Assembly: GCF_007641255.1 (NCBI RefSeq) | Contig: NZ_CP036259.1 | Span: 2,480,001-2,544,000 of the forward strand | Reading direction: 5' to 3' | Length of the DNA: 64,000 nt | Source of the DNA: Sporomusa termitida | GTDB taxonomy: Bacteria; Bacillota; Negativicutes; Sporomusales; Sporomusaceae | In this document: positions 19,267 to 27,426 of the stretch, in pieces | Position numbering within the stretch: the stretch's first letter is position 1 | How the letters are laid out: each line of letters opens with the position of its first letter | The notes under the pieces: generated by a model | Databases searched by the model: none | Told to the model about the DNA's origin: nothing | The model's input: the letters and a program-made list of their open reading frames with translations, nothing else | Position numbers and translations under genes: made by a program

Positions 19267-20056
19267 TTTGACCTCTCCCCTCATATTGTAAGCTGGGCAC
19301 AGCCAGCTCACACGTCTTAGCCGGCCTATCCGGGGCTGTAACCAGCCCTTCGCCAACTAAAATTCCCTTAACACCGGCATTTTTCAGTTTTAATGCATCC
19401 TCACCGTTCTTAATACCACTCTCGCTGATTATTAACCAGCCTGGTTCACAATCAGGCAATAACCTGAAGGTCTGCTCAATATTAGTTGTAAAGGTCTGTA
19501 AGTCCCGGTTGTTAATCCCCACCAGCCTGGCACCTGCCTGCTTTACCCGGCTAAGCTCCGCCAGGGTATGCACCTCCACCAGACAGTCCAGCCCCAGGCT
19601 GGCTGCTAGCTGGGACAAGGTGCGGAGCTCACTGTCTGACAAGATGGCGGCAATCAGCAGGACCGCATCAGCCCCGGCCGCTCTGGCCGCATAGAGCTGG
19701 TACTCGTCAATGACAAACTCCTTGCATAACACCGGCAGGCTGACAACAGCTTTTACCTGTCGGATATCGTCCAGACAGCCGCGAAAAGCGGCGTTGGTAT
19801 GCACAGATAAGGCGGCCGCCCCGTTAGTGGCAAAAATGGCAGCCAGCTCCGGCACCGTGTAGTCTTTACACAAAGTGCCTTTGGCCGGAGACGCCAGCTT
19901 GCACTCAGCAATAAGTGCCCAGTCCCTGCTTGCAAGAGCCGAACTAAAAGCAAAGCTGCCGGTAGTTAGCCTGCCGCTTATTGTTTCAAGCGGGGTAACC
20001 TTTTTCATTAACGCTACCGCTTGCCTGGTTTGAGCTACAATTCTGTTTAACATCAT
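19259..20056 (-). CDS. trpC: indole-3-glycerol phosphate synthase
   Basis: Protein of 265 aa from the first of two adjacent ATGs at 20056/20053, set by GGAGGTG. TIM barrel with [12 protein letters not shown] near 72, the catalytic Glu/Lys region VLCKEFVID near 130, and the late VGINNRDL and ISESGI motifs. It closes the indole ring from carboxyphenylamino-deoxyribulose phosphate. Its start lies 71 bases inside the 3' end of trpF. Confidence 0.94.
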   Translation of the reverse strand: MMLNRIVAQTRQAVALMKKVTPLETISGRLTTGSFAFSSALASRDWALIAECKLASPAKGTLCKDYTVPELAAIFATNGAAALSVHTNAAFRGCLDDIRQVKAVVSLPVLCKEFVIDEYQLYAARAAGADAVLLIAAILSDSELRTLSQLAASLGLDCLVEVHTLAELSRVKQAGARLVGINNRDLQTFTTNIEQTFRLLPDCEPGWLIISESGIKNGEDALKLKNAGVKGILVGEGLVTAPDRPAKTCELAVPSLQYEGRGQNA

Positions 20057-20669
20057 CAGCCACCTCCACGCCCCGGACTGCGGCAATAAACCGCTCAATT
20101 TTTTCACGGTCTTTAACCCCATTTGTTTCTACCCCGCCGGCTACATCAACACCATCCGGCTTAAGTATCTGAATGGCCTCTACGACATTGCCGGGTGTCA
20201 GCCCCCCGGCTACCAGGAATGGCCTTGGCACTTGCCTGATTACGCTTCGTGCCTGCTGCCAGTCAAAAGTTATACCTGTTCCCCCCTGCTGCCCGGCACT
20301 GAAGCTGTCAAACAAGGTCCAGTCCGGCTGATAGCCGGCCAAAGCGGCGGCACTAAATTCCGGACTGATGCCAAAAGCTTTAATCACCGGATAACCGGTC
20401 AAACGGCAGTATGCCGGTGACTCATCACCATGCAGCTGAACATAGTCCAGCCGGCAGGCCCGCGCAATCGACTGCACCTCGGCCAGTGGCGCATTAACAA
20501 ATACGCCAACCTTGCCAATCCCGGCCACCTGGCTGGCAATGGCCCGGGCTTTCTCCACGGTAATCTGCCGCCGGCTGGCGGCAAACACAAAACCCATCAG
20601 GTCTGCACCAGCATCCCGCGCGGCCAACGCGGCCTCAATTGTCCTGATACCACAAATCTTTATAATAAT
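19986..20669 (-). CDS. trpF: phosphoribosylanthranilate isomerase, apparent AUU start
   Basis: Protein of 227 aa. The conserved N-terminal strand and catalytic Cys (IKICGIR) are encoded upstream of the first ATG/GTG/TTG-type codon. Between that codon block and an in-frame TAA there is no standard start: the frame reads TAA GGA GGG CTT AGC ATT ATT ATA AAG. AAGGAGGG sits 6 bases before the first ATT, so ATT at 20669 is the likely initiator. Starting at TTG 20627 instead would remove the catalytic Cys. Other motifs: GFVFAASRR, VQLHGDE, and PFLVAGGLTPGNV. Confidence 0.9.
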   Translation of the reverse strand: MIIKICGIRTIEAALAARDAGADLMGFVFAASRRQITVEKARAIASQVAGIGKVGVFVNAPLAEVQSIARACRLDYVQLHGDESPAYCRLTGYPVIKAFGISPEFSAAALAGYQPDWTLFDSFSAGQQGGTGITFDWQQARSVIRQVPRPFLVAGGLTPGNVVEAIQILKPDGVDVAGGVETNGVKDREKIERFIAAVRGVEVADDVKQNCSSNQASGSVNEKGYPA

Positions 20670-20815
20670 GCTAAGCCCTCCTTATACCTTGACCGGATTA
20701 AATCTTTGGTATCTTGCGGATCTTTTCCCGCCCTGCTTGGTTGTCGTCACCTTGCATATGTCCGCTATGCGCGGCCCCTCCGCCTCGCAGGACAAAAAAT
20801 CCTCGCAATCTAATC

Positions 20816-21853
20816 TCAAATTTTAAGTGACTCACAATACTGGTAATTCTGAGTAAATGACTTTAACGCTTCGAGCTTAGCTAACGCTGCCCCGCTGTCA
20901 ATGCTGACCGCAGCCAGCTGTATCCCGGCGCTGATATCGGTTGCCGCATCGGCCACAACCAGGGCGGCCGCAGCATTCATCAGGACAATGTCGCGTTTAA
21001 AACCAGGCTCGCCGGCCAGCAGCTGCCTAATAATCCGGGCATTGTCCTCAACGGTGCCGCCCAGATAATCAGCCAGGGTGCAGCGCTTAAAGCCATATAA
21101 TTCCGGGTTAATCACATAAGAACGGATTTCACTGCCCCGTACTTCAGCCACCTGCGTTGGCGCTGCTGTCGATATTTCATCAAGTCCATCCAGGCTGTGA
21201 ACAATCAATGCACTTGTTACGCCCAGCTCGGCCAGTGCCTGCGCAACTTTCAATGTTAAATCCGGGGCATATACCCCCATCAGCTGAAAATTTGCCCCTG
21301 CGGGGTTAGTCAGCGGTCCAAGCAGGTTGAACACGGTACGGAAGCCCAAGGCCTGCCGGGGATTGACTGCATACCGCATGGCCTGATGGAAATTAGGCGC
21401 GAAGATAAAGCCTACGCCAATCGTATCAATGGCTTCAGCTAAGGCCGCAGCCGGCAATTCCAGCTTTACCCCCAGTGCGCTGAGCACATCGGCGCTGCCA
21501 CAGGCACTGGACACCCCCCGGTTGCCGTGTTTGGCGACATGAAGTCCGGCCCCGGCCAGGACAAAGGCGACGGCGGTCGAGATATTGAAAGTTCCCTGTT
21601 GATCGCCGCCGGTACCGCAGGTATCAATTAACTTCCTGGCACCGCACTCTACCTTGATGGCATGACTGCGCATCGTCTCGGCAAAGCCGGCAACCTCCAG
21701 GCTTGTTTCCCCCTTCATACGCATGGCTGTTAAAAAAGCACCGATTTGTGTTTCACTGGCCTGGCCTGACATGATTACCTGCATAGCAGCTCTGGCCGCT
21801 TCCCGGGAAAGGTCGTGGCCGGCAACAGCCTGCGCAAGATAGTCTTTTAACAT
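20816..21853 (-). CDS. trpD: anthranilate phosphoribosyltransferase
   Basis: Protein of 345 aa from the ATG at 21853 (AAGGAGG upstream). CGTGGDQQGTFNIST near 77 binds PRPP, and KHGNRGVSS near 105 and the NPR/GPLTNP region are present. It joins anthranilate to PRPP. It is the first gene of the operon, directly after the Trp T-box, followed by a 146-base gap before trpF. Confidence 0.96.
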   Translation of the reverse strand: MLKDYLAQAVAGHDLSREAARAAMQVIMSGQASETQIGAFLTAMRMKGETSLEVAGFAETMRSHAIKVECGARKLIDTCGTGGDQQGTFNISTAVAFVLAGAGLHVAKHGNRGVSSACGSADVLSALGVKLELPAAALAEAIDTIGVGFIFAPNFHQAMRYAVNPRQALGFRTVFNLLGPLTNPAGANFQLMGVYAPDLTLKVAQALAELGVTSALIVHSLDGLDEISTAAPTQVAEVRGSEIRSYVINPELYGFKRCTLADYLGGTVEDNARIIRQLLAGEPGFKRDIVLMNAAAALVVADAATDISAGIQLAAVSIDSGAALAKLEALKSFTQNYQYCESLKI

Positions 21854-21871
21854 AACTCCCAGCCTCCTTGG

Positions 21872-22244
21872 CAAAAAAATAAAGACCATTTCACCTCAGG
21901 GGCGAAATGGTCCGCGGTACCACCCTAAATTTAGAAAGCTTAGGCTGAAATAAAAACGACCATCTCACCCCAGGGGCGAAATGGTCGCGATACCACCCTT
22001 TTTGAAAAGCCTAAACCTTCCCTTGTTCAGGTACGGGAATAATAAATCCGATACCCTAGCCTGTTAACGGCGGCGTCCGGCCCAGCCTACTGGCAAATAA
22101 TGCGTTTGGTGGGCAGCTCACAGGTCCATTCCAGATGCTCTCCAGGCCGGTCATCACACCTCCGGAAACCCCGGTCACCGGCTCGCTGAACTACAGTTTA
22201 CATATGTACTCGTCCTGTTCACAGCTATTTACACTATCAACTTT
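21872..22244 (-). promoter_or_regulatory. Trp T-box leader with two antiterminator/terminator modules
   Basis: Minus-strand RNA. One stem I carries the specifier TGG at 22126-22128 (CTGGAA-TGG-ACC), which is Trp. Two complete decision modules follow. The distal one has GGGTGGTATCGCG at 21986-21998 and a terminator at 21947-21986. The gene-proximal one has GGGTGGTACCGCG at 21912-21925 and a terminator at 21872-21912. Both terminators pair GACCAT with ATGGTC and end in T runs. There is only one stem I for the two modules. Confidence 0.92.
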
Positions 22245-22250
22245 GAAATC

Positions 22251-22279
22251 ATTTTACCGTATTGATTTTGTAATGTCAA
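22251..22279 (-). promoter_or_regulatory. sigma-A promoter of the trp operon
   Basis: TTGACA, 17 bases, TAAAAT: a near-consensus promoter. It lies across the last codons and stop of the upstream PAP2 phosphatase gene (stop at 22254-22256). Confidence 0.88.
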
Positions 22280-23210
22280 GTATATTTTTTTTTGGTTTTA
22301 TTCTGTCTATACCTGCCGGAGCAAGTCCCAGCAGGTTAAATAGCCAGGGTGCGCCCAAGGTAAGCCACAATCCTGCCAGCCAGTAGCGGATATACCGGAA
22401 CAGCAAAAAACAAGCATGTTCTTCCTGGGGAAACACAACCTTCAGACCGGCCCAAATAAGAAGTAAGCCTGTGAACCCCACTACCATCCGGCCGGACAAT
22501 TTAGCCCACTCTCCCTGCGGTACGCCGGCGCCGGCGCCAGCACAGCGCCGTGCGATAATAAGACCAATACCGGCCCCGGACAGGGCCGCAACAATCGCCG
22601 CACTGTCTTTACCGGGGTGCAGCCAAAATAACAAAGCCGGCCCCATAAGGGCAAGCAGGGCCTGCTGCCAGGTCTTTAGCCGCCCAAGCCAATTGACCAG
22701 CAGCGGCTCGGCCAAGCCGCTGCCAATAAGCAGAACCAGCCCCAGGACCCAGCCTGCCAGTACATCAGAAGGAAAATGTACGCCCAGATAAATGCGGGAG
22801 AAACCAATCAAGCCGGCAATAACGATGCCGAGCGGCCATAAATAACGCTGTGGGGCCAGCTTGGCCAAGCCCAGCCAGAATACCAGCCCCGTCTGGGCGT
22901 GGTTGCTGGGCAGGCTGTAGCCGTCGACCGGAAACAGCTGCAGCTCAGGCCGGAAGGCAAAAGGGCGGGGCTGGGCCAGGATATCCTTTAGCGAAATGTT
23001 GATATAATGCGATACCATTACAACAAAGGATAACCGTACCCCCAGCCGTAAATCGCCGCACCAAAGGAGGATTGGCAGGGCCAGCAGGTAAAACACTTCC
23101 TGCCCCAACAGCGTCCCCCCCCGGAATATGGTATCGGCAACCGGACTGCGCATTTGCTGTATAAAGGCAATTATATCCAAACCATAACGCAATAGCTCAT
23201 TCCCATTCAT
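22254..23210 (-). CDS. PAP2-superfamily membrane phosphatase
   Basis: Protein of 318 aa with several membrane segments. The three phosphatase motifs are present: KDILAQPRP near residue 74, PSNHAQ near 100 (usually PSGH), and SRIYLGVHFPSDVLAG near 138. The C-terminal third adds extra hydrophobic segments beyond the PAP2 core. Likely lipid phosphatase, for example undecaprenyl or phosphatidylglycerol phosphate. It starts 5 bases after the HAD gene, so the two form an operon. Its 3' end contains the trp promoter. Confidence 0.87.
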   Translation of the reverse strand: MNGNELLRYGLDIIAFIQQMRSPVADTIFRGGTLLGQEVFYLLALPILLWCGDLRLGVRLSFVVMVSHYINISLKDILAQPRPFAFRPELQLFPVDGYSLPSNHAQTGLVFWLGLAKLAPQRYLWPLGIVIAGLIGFSRIYLGVHFPSDVLAGWVLGLVLLIGSGLAEPLLVNWLGRLKTWQQALLALMGPALLFWLHPGKDSAAIVAALSGAGIGLIIARRCAGAGAGVPQGEWAKLSGRMVVGFTGLLLIWAGLKVVFPQEEHACFLLFRYIRYWLAGLWLTLGAPWLFNLLGLAPAGIDRIKPKKNILDITKSIR

Positions 23211-23215
23211 TAATG

Positions 23216-23938
23216 TTATCCATTTTCAGCCCTGATAATCCCGGTGATTGTTGCAGCCAGTTCCGCCAGTGTTCCCTGATAATCGGCCTTTGCTGCCACC
23301 GCTTGCGAATTCAGCAGGCAATCGGTAACCAGATAAGTTTTCATACCAACCTTGGCTGCCGCCAAATCCTCGATAACATCATTTCCCACCATCAGACATT
23401 CCACCGGCAACCGCCCGATGCGTTCAGCAATTTCCAGATAGTATTCAGGATGGGGTTTGCAAAAATGACATTCCTCATAACAGGTGACAAGGGTAAAATC
23501 AACATCCCCCACCCCGGCCCAGTCAAGCCGCTGCCTGATAGCATTAAGCGGGAAGATCGGATTAGTCGCAATAACCACATCCAGCCCCAGCTCAGCCACA
23601 GCCATAACCGCCCGCCGGGCATCGCTGCTGGTTTTGGTGGTTGGTTTAACCAAAACAAATTCTGTTTCGTAGAAATTATCAATTACAGGCAGCAATACCT
23701 CAGGCGCAACACCAATGTTCGGCAAGAAATCCTCAAAAAACACCTGCTGATTGGTCTTGGCTTCATCGCGGCTGCTAATCATGACGGCAGTCGAAGCCAA
23801 TAACTGTTTGATGAATTTTTTAGGATCAGCAACATTGGCAACCCTCGCCCCCAGCTGGTTCAGATACGCCTGTAAAAACAGATCCTGATTCAGCGGCAGC
23901 AAAGTTCCGTCAAGGTCAAATAATACACTTTTTATCAT
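23216..23938 (-). CDS. HAD-family phosphatase
   Basis: Protein of 240 aa from the ATG at 23938, chosen for its AAAGGAG; an ATG nine codons upstream lacks one. The HAD nucleophile motif FDLDGTLLPL lies near residue 6. Motif II (IATNP), a Lys (CKPHPE) and the motif III region VGNDVIEDL are in order. It hydrolyses a small phosphate ester; the substrate is not clear. It is upstream of and adjacent to the PAP2 gene. A hairpin element (B) occupies its leader. Confidence 0.85.
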   Translation of the reverse strand: MIKSVLFDLDGTLLPLNQDLFLQAYLNQLGARVANVADPKKFIKQLLASTAVMISSRDEAKTNQQVFFEDFLPNIGVAPEVLLPVIDNFYETEFVLVKPTTKTSSDARRAVMAVAELGLDVVIATNPIFPLNAIRQRLDWAGVGDVDFTLVTCYEECHFCKPHPEYYLEIAERIGRLPVECLMVGNDVIEDLAAAKVGMKTYLVTDCLLNSQAVAAKADYQGTLAELAATITGIIRAENG

Positions 23939-23981
23939 GTATGATAACTCCTTTGGCATATTCATTACAACTCAGTTTATT

Positions 23982-24119
23982 AAAAAAAACCGGCTTATGC
24001 AAGTCCTTCAGGACAGCGGCAGCTGCTGCCGGTGCCCTGAAGGGTATAAATTTTTCTTATCCATGGGGGGCACAGCCCTGAATTTATGAATTCTGACGGG
24101 GAAAAAACAGCTATAAGCC
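23982..24119 (-). promoter_or_regulatory. hairpin-rich element B, related to element A
   Basis: On the minus strand it carries CCC/GGG, GGCAGC/GCTGCC and GTCC/GGAC hairpins in the same order as element A, then a TTTTTTTT run before the HAD start. It also shares the outer motifs ATTTATAA and CCCCG-CAGAATT with element A. On the plus strand it lies 100 bases before the EamA gene. Regulatory leader or dispersed palindromic repeat. Confidence 0.45.
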
Positions 24120-24221
24120 AATTAAAAGAATAGTCCTGCTTTCCTAAAAACTTAGATCATCACGATTGCCAGGAAGGAGTCTTACTATTTATATTGTATA
24201 TATGTATAGTGAGGTGTTGAC

Positions 24222-25124
24222 ATGCACGTACATCTGATATTAGCCCTTGTTGCTTTTCTCTGGGGCTTAAACCCGCCGGTTATGAAAATCGGGCTGCTGT
24301 ACATTCCGCCAATGCCCTACAATGCGGTGCGCTTATTTGCCGCTTTAGCAGTCAGCTGGTTTGTCCTGCGGCGTTTATGCACCTGGCTGCCACTCCGGCG
24401 GGAAGACCGGCAGGCGCTTATTATCTCCAGCCTGGGCTTCTTCTTTTTTCAATTGTTTTTTACCTTCGGCGTCCAACTGACCACAGCCGGCAACTCATCA
24501 CTGATTCTGGGCTGTCTCCCGGTCAGCATCGCTGTCATCAACCATTTTCATCATCTGGAAAAAATTAAGGCAGGGGTGATACGGGGAATCATCCTCTCTC
24601 TCGCCGGCGTAACACTAATGGTCGCCGGTACAGGCAAAGAACTCAGCCTCACCGGTGATCATCTGTTCGGGGCCTTGCTGCTCCTGACGGCCTCATTGAG
24701 TTATGGCTACTACACGATCTTTTCCCGGCCGCTGGCTGCCACTTACTCGGCCTATCAGATAACAACCTGCATCCTCCTGATTTCCACCGGGCTGTTTACG
24801 GTTATCTCCCTGCCGGCCATTGTAGGCGTTGACTGGCGGGCTGTGCCCTGGCCCGGCTGGGCCAGTTTCTTATACTCCGGCATATTTCCGCTCTGCCTGG
24901 CTAACTGCCTTTGGATCTGGGGAACGGCCAAAGCAGGCAGCACCACAGCCTCCCTGTACAATAATTTATCCCCTGTTTTCGCGGTAGGTGCCGGCTATTA
25001 TTTTCTTGGGGAAACATTTGGCTTATTGCAATTTCTTGGCGCTGTCATCATCCTAGCCGGTCTGTATGTTGCCAACAACCAGAATAGCGCCCCGGCTGAA
25101 AAAAATTATAATGAAGCATCATAA
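24222..25124 (+). CDS. EamA/DMT-family transporter
   Basis: Protein of 300 aa with about ten hydrophobic segments arranged as two EamA repeats (residues 3-132 and 150-285). Typical features are FLWGLNPPVMKIG near the N-terminus and the late GAVIILAGLYV. DMT-family proteins export or import amino acids and other small metabolites; the substrate is not evident. GAGGTG precedes the ATG, and a strong terminator follows. Confidence 0.87.
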   Translation: MHVHLILALVAFLWGLNPPVMKIGLLYIPPMPYNAVRLFAALAVSWFVLRRLCTWLPLRREDRQALIISSLGFFFFQLFFTFGVQLTTAGNSSLILGCLPVSIAVINHFHHLEKIKAGVIRGIILSLAGVTLMVAGTGKELSLTGDHLFGALLLLTASLSYGYYTIFSRPLAATYSAYQITTCILLISTGLFTVISLPAIVGVDWRAVPWPGWASFLYSGIFPLCLANCLWIWGTAKAGSTTASLYNNLSPVFAVGAGYYFLGETFGLLQFLGAVIILAGLYVANNQNSAPAEKNYNEAS

Positions 25125-25134
25125 TCCGCACAGT

Positions 25135-25184
25135 AAAAAAACAGTCGCGCATTCCGGCAGGTTCGGAATGCGCGACTGTTTTTA
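25135..25184. terminator. strong bidirectional terminator
   Basis: A perfect 16-bp stem (25141-25156 with 25164-25179) with a 7-base loop, A6 before and T5 after. It serves the EamA gene and the convergent etfA. Confidence 0.95.
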
Positions 25185-25221
25185 CGGCAGTTCCCGGCAA
25201 CACATTACGTAATTTTTCCGG

Positions 25222-26421
25222 CTAACAAGCCTGCTTTATTTTTTTAATCTCTTCAATCAAAACTGGCAGCACTTCCAAAACGTCGCCGACAATACCAAAA
25301 TTGGCTGACTTAAAGATGGGTGCATCGGCATCTTTATTGATGGCAATGATGATATCAGAGGTCGACATGCCGGCCAAATGCTGGATAGCACCACTGATGC
25401 CGCAGGCAATATAGACCTTGGGGGCGACTGTTTTACCTGTTTGTCCAACCTGGTGAATCGCAGGTTTCCAGCCAGCCTCAACAGCCGCGCGGGAAGCGCC
25501 GACGGCGCCGCCCAGAACTGAAGCCAATTCCTCAATCAGCGCAAAATTCCCGGAGGCACCCAGCCCCCGGCCGCCGGCGACAATAAACTGAGCCTCTTCC
25601 AGGTTGCAGGCTGCCGTATCACTAACTGACAGAATTTCAATCAGCTGGGTACGGATGTCTTGCGGTTTTATTTTGCCGGCAACACGCACAAGTTCCCCGC
25701 GGCGGGTACTGTCCGGCACCGGGCGCTTAAATACGTTGGGGCGGACTGTGCCCATTTGCGGACGATGGTTAGGGCAAAGGATCGTAGCCATAATATTGCC
25801 GCCAAATGCCGGCCGGGTCCAGGCGACAAGCCCTGTTTCTTCATCAATGCCCAGACTGGTGCAGTCGGCAGTCAGACCAGTGCCAACCCGGCAGGCCACC
25901 CGGGGGCCAAGGTCGCGCCCGTCATTGGTGGCGCCCATAAGGATAACCGCCGGTTTATAGGTATCAATTAAATCGGTAAGCGCAGCCGTATAGGCATCGG
26001 TGCTATAGTGCCTGTATTCCGCTCCTTCTACTACATACACTTTGTCAGCACCACTGGCAAACAGTTCCCCGGCCAGTGGCTCAATGCCGTCCCCGATGAC
26101 AACAGCCGCTAACCGCTGTCCCATGGCCTCAGCCAGTTTACGTCCTTCTCCCAGCAACTCCAGCCCAACATTACGGGCCTGGCCGGCAAACTGCTCGATA
26201 TATACCCAGACCCCCTGATAGGCACTGATGTCTGCTGCCGGTTGCGCTGCCGCCGGCCGGCTAATCGCCGTTACGGGGCAGACATCAATACAGGCGCCGC
26301 ATACTGTACAGGCATCGGTAATTACAGCCTTATCCGCTTCCATAACAATCGCGTCGAACGGACAGGCACCGACGCAGGCACTGCAGCCTATACATTGCTC
26401 TTTTTCAACATGAACAGCCAT
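25222..26421 (-). CDS. etfA: electron transfer flavoprotein alpha subunit with N-terminal 2[4Fe-4S] ferredoxin
   Basis: Protein of 399 aa, about 70 longer than plain EtfA. Residues 10-20 ([11 protein letters not shown]) and 38-48 ([11 protein letters not shown]) form two 4Fe-4S motifs. EtfA domain I and the FAD domain ([12 protein letters not shown] near 285, [15 protein letters not shown] near 350) follow. Fused ferredoxin EtfAs occur in anaerobes with electron-confurcating lactate dehydrogenase or acyl-CoA/enoate reductase complexes. The partner dehydrogenase is absent here. It lies 19 bases after etfB. Confidence 0.94.
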   Translation of the reverse strand: MAVHVEKEQCIGCSACVGACPFDAIVMEADKAVITDACTVCGACIDVCPVTAISRPAAAQPAADISAYQGVWVYIEQFAGQARNVGLELLGEGRKLAEAMGQRLAAVVIGDGIEPLAGELFASGADKVYVVEGAEYRHYSTDAYTAALTDLIDTYKPAVILMGATNDGRDLGPRVACRVGTGLTADCTSLGIDEETGLVAWTRPAFGGNIMATILCPNHRPQMGTVRPNVFKRPVPDSTRRGELVRVAGKIKPQDIRTQLIEILSVSDTAACNLEEAQFIVAGGRGLGASGNFALIEELASVLGGAVGASRAAVEAGWKPAIHQVGQTGKTVAPKVYIACGISGAIQHLAGMSTSDIIIAINKDADAPIFKSANFGIVGDVLEVLPVLIEEIKKIKQAC

Positions 26422-26440
26422 TGTAAAGTCCCCCCTGATA

Positions 26441-27226
26441 TCAGATGATTTTGGCCTGATTAAGTTTAGTCAGCAACCGTTTTACCGCAGTACGGGCGTC
26501 ATCCTCCTGAATAATCTCACCCTGAACCCGCTGCTGGGGGGTAAAGATACGGCGCACCTGGGTAGGTGACCCTTTTAGCCCGATTTGTTCCGGCTGAACA
26601 TCAATATCGGCAGCCGTCCAGACAGTTATCTCTTTCCGGTTCGCTTTCATAGTACCCTTGATGCTGGGATACCGCGGCTCATTAATCGATTTTACCACAC
26701 TCAGCAGCACAGGCAGCCGGGTCTCAATAATCTCATACCCTTCCTCATGCTCACGTTCAGCCCGTACAGTCCCGTCTGCAATATCCAGCCTGGAGACATA
26801 GGTAATCTGAGCAATAGCCAAATGTTCGGCAATCTCCGGTCCTACCTGGGCCGTATCGCCGTCTATCGCCTGCTTGCCGCATAGGATGACATCAAAAAGT
26901 CCCAGTTTTTTGATCCCTGCTGCCAGTGTATGGCTGGTAGCCAGCGTATCGGCGCCGCCGAAAGCACGGTCACTCAGTAAAATCGCTTCGTCAGCCCCCA
27001 GGGCAATGCACTCCTTCAAAGCGTCCTTAGCCTGCGGCGGCCCCATCGAAATTACAGTTACCCGGCCGCCATGCTTTTCTTTCAGCTGCAATGCCTCTTC
27101 CACCGCATTTTTATCAAAAGGATTTACAATACTGGGTACTCCCTGGCGAATCAGGGTATTAGTCTGCGGGTCAATTTTAACCTCAGTAGTGTCTGGCACT
27201 TGTTTCACACAGACAATGATTTCCAT
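26441..27226 (-). CDS. etfB: electron transfer flavoprotein beta subunit
   Basis: Protein of 261 aa from the ATG at 27226 (GGGGGA upstream); the open frame runs 16 codons further without signal. MEIIVCVKQVPDTTEVKID at the N-terminus and GKQAIDGDTAQVGPEIAE near 120 (nucleotide loop) are diagnostic. It pairs with the downstream etfA as a cytosolic flavin heterodimer. Confidence 0.95.
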   Translation of the reverse strand: MEIIVCVKQVPDTTEVKIDPQTNTLIRQGVPSIVNPFDKNAVEEALQLKEKHGGRVTVISMGPPQAKDALKECIALGADEAILLSDRAFGGADTLATSHTLAAGIKKLGLFDVILCGKQAIDGDTAQVGPEIAEHLAIAQITYVSRLDIADGTVRAEREHEEGYEIIETRLPVLLSVVKSINEPRYPSIKGTMKANRKEITVWTAADIDVQPEQIGLKGSPTQVRRIFTPQQRVQGEIIQEDDARTAVKRLLTKLNQAKII

Positions 27227-27357
27227 CACACGTCCCCCTGTTGTCGATATCAGATAATAAGTACAATATAACATCTCTTATTTTAATATTATTTACTGGC
27301 AAACTGCAACATTTTCGTATAAATACCCAATTCCGCCATAAAAGCCAGCCTGCCCCC

Positions 27358-27414
27358 GCTCCGCAGGCAGATACGGGTCAGGCAATCTGCCTGCGGAGCA
27401 TACAGCTATGCTGT
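27358..27414. repeat. paired hairpins between dnaE and etfB
   Basis: A perfect 15-bp inverted repeat (27358-27372 and 27385-27399, GCTCCGCAGGCAGAT and its complement) with a 12-base loop, then a small ACAGC/GCTGT hairpin at 27402-27414. No T run follows on either strand, so it is not a classical terminator. It may be an RNA-stability or dispersed palindromic element. Confidence 0.6.
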
Positions 27415-27426
27415 CATTTCTTATGC

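Noticed and set aside
21872-22010. Two separate tandem T-boxes before trpD
   Set aside because: Only one stem I and specifier exist; the duplication is limited to the antiterminator/terminator part.
27358-27399. Intrinsic terminator of dnaE
   Set aside because: The stem is perfect but no T run follows on the minus strand; listed as a hairpin only.
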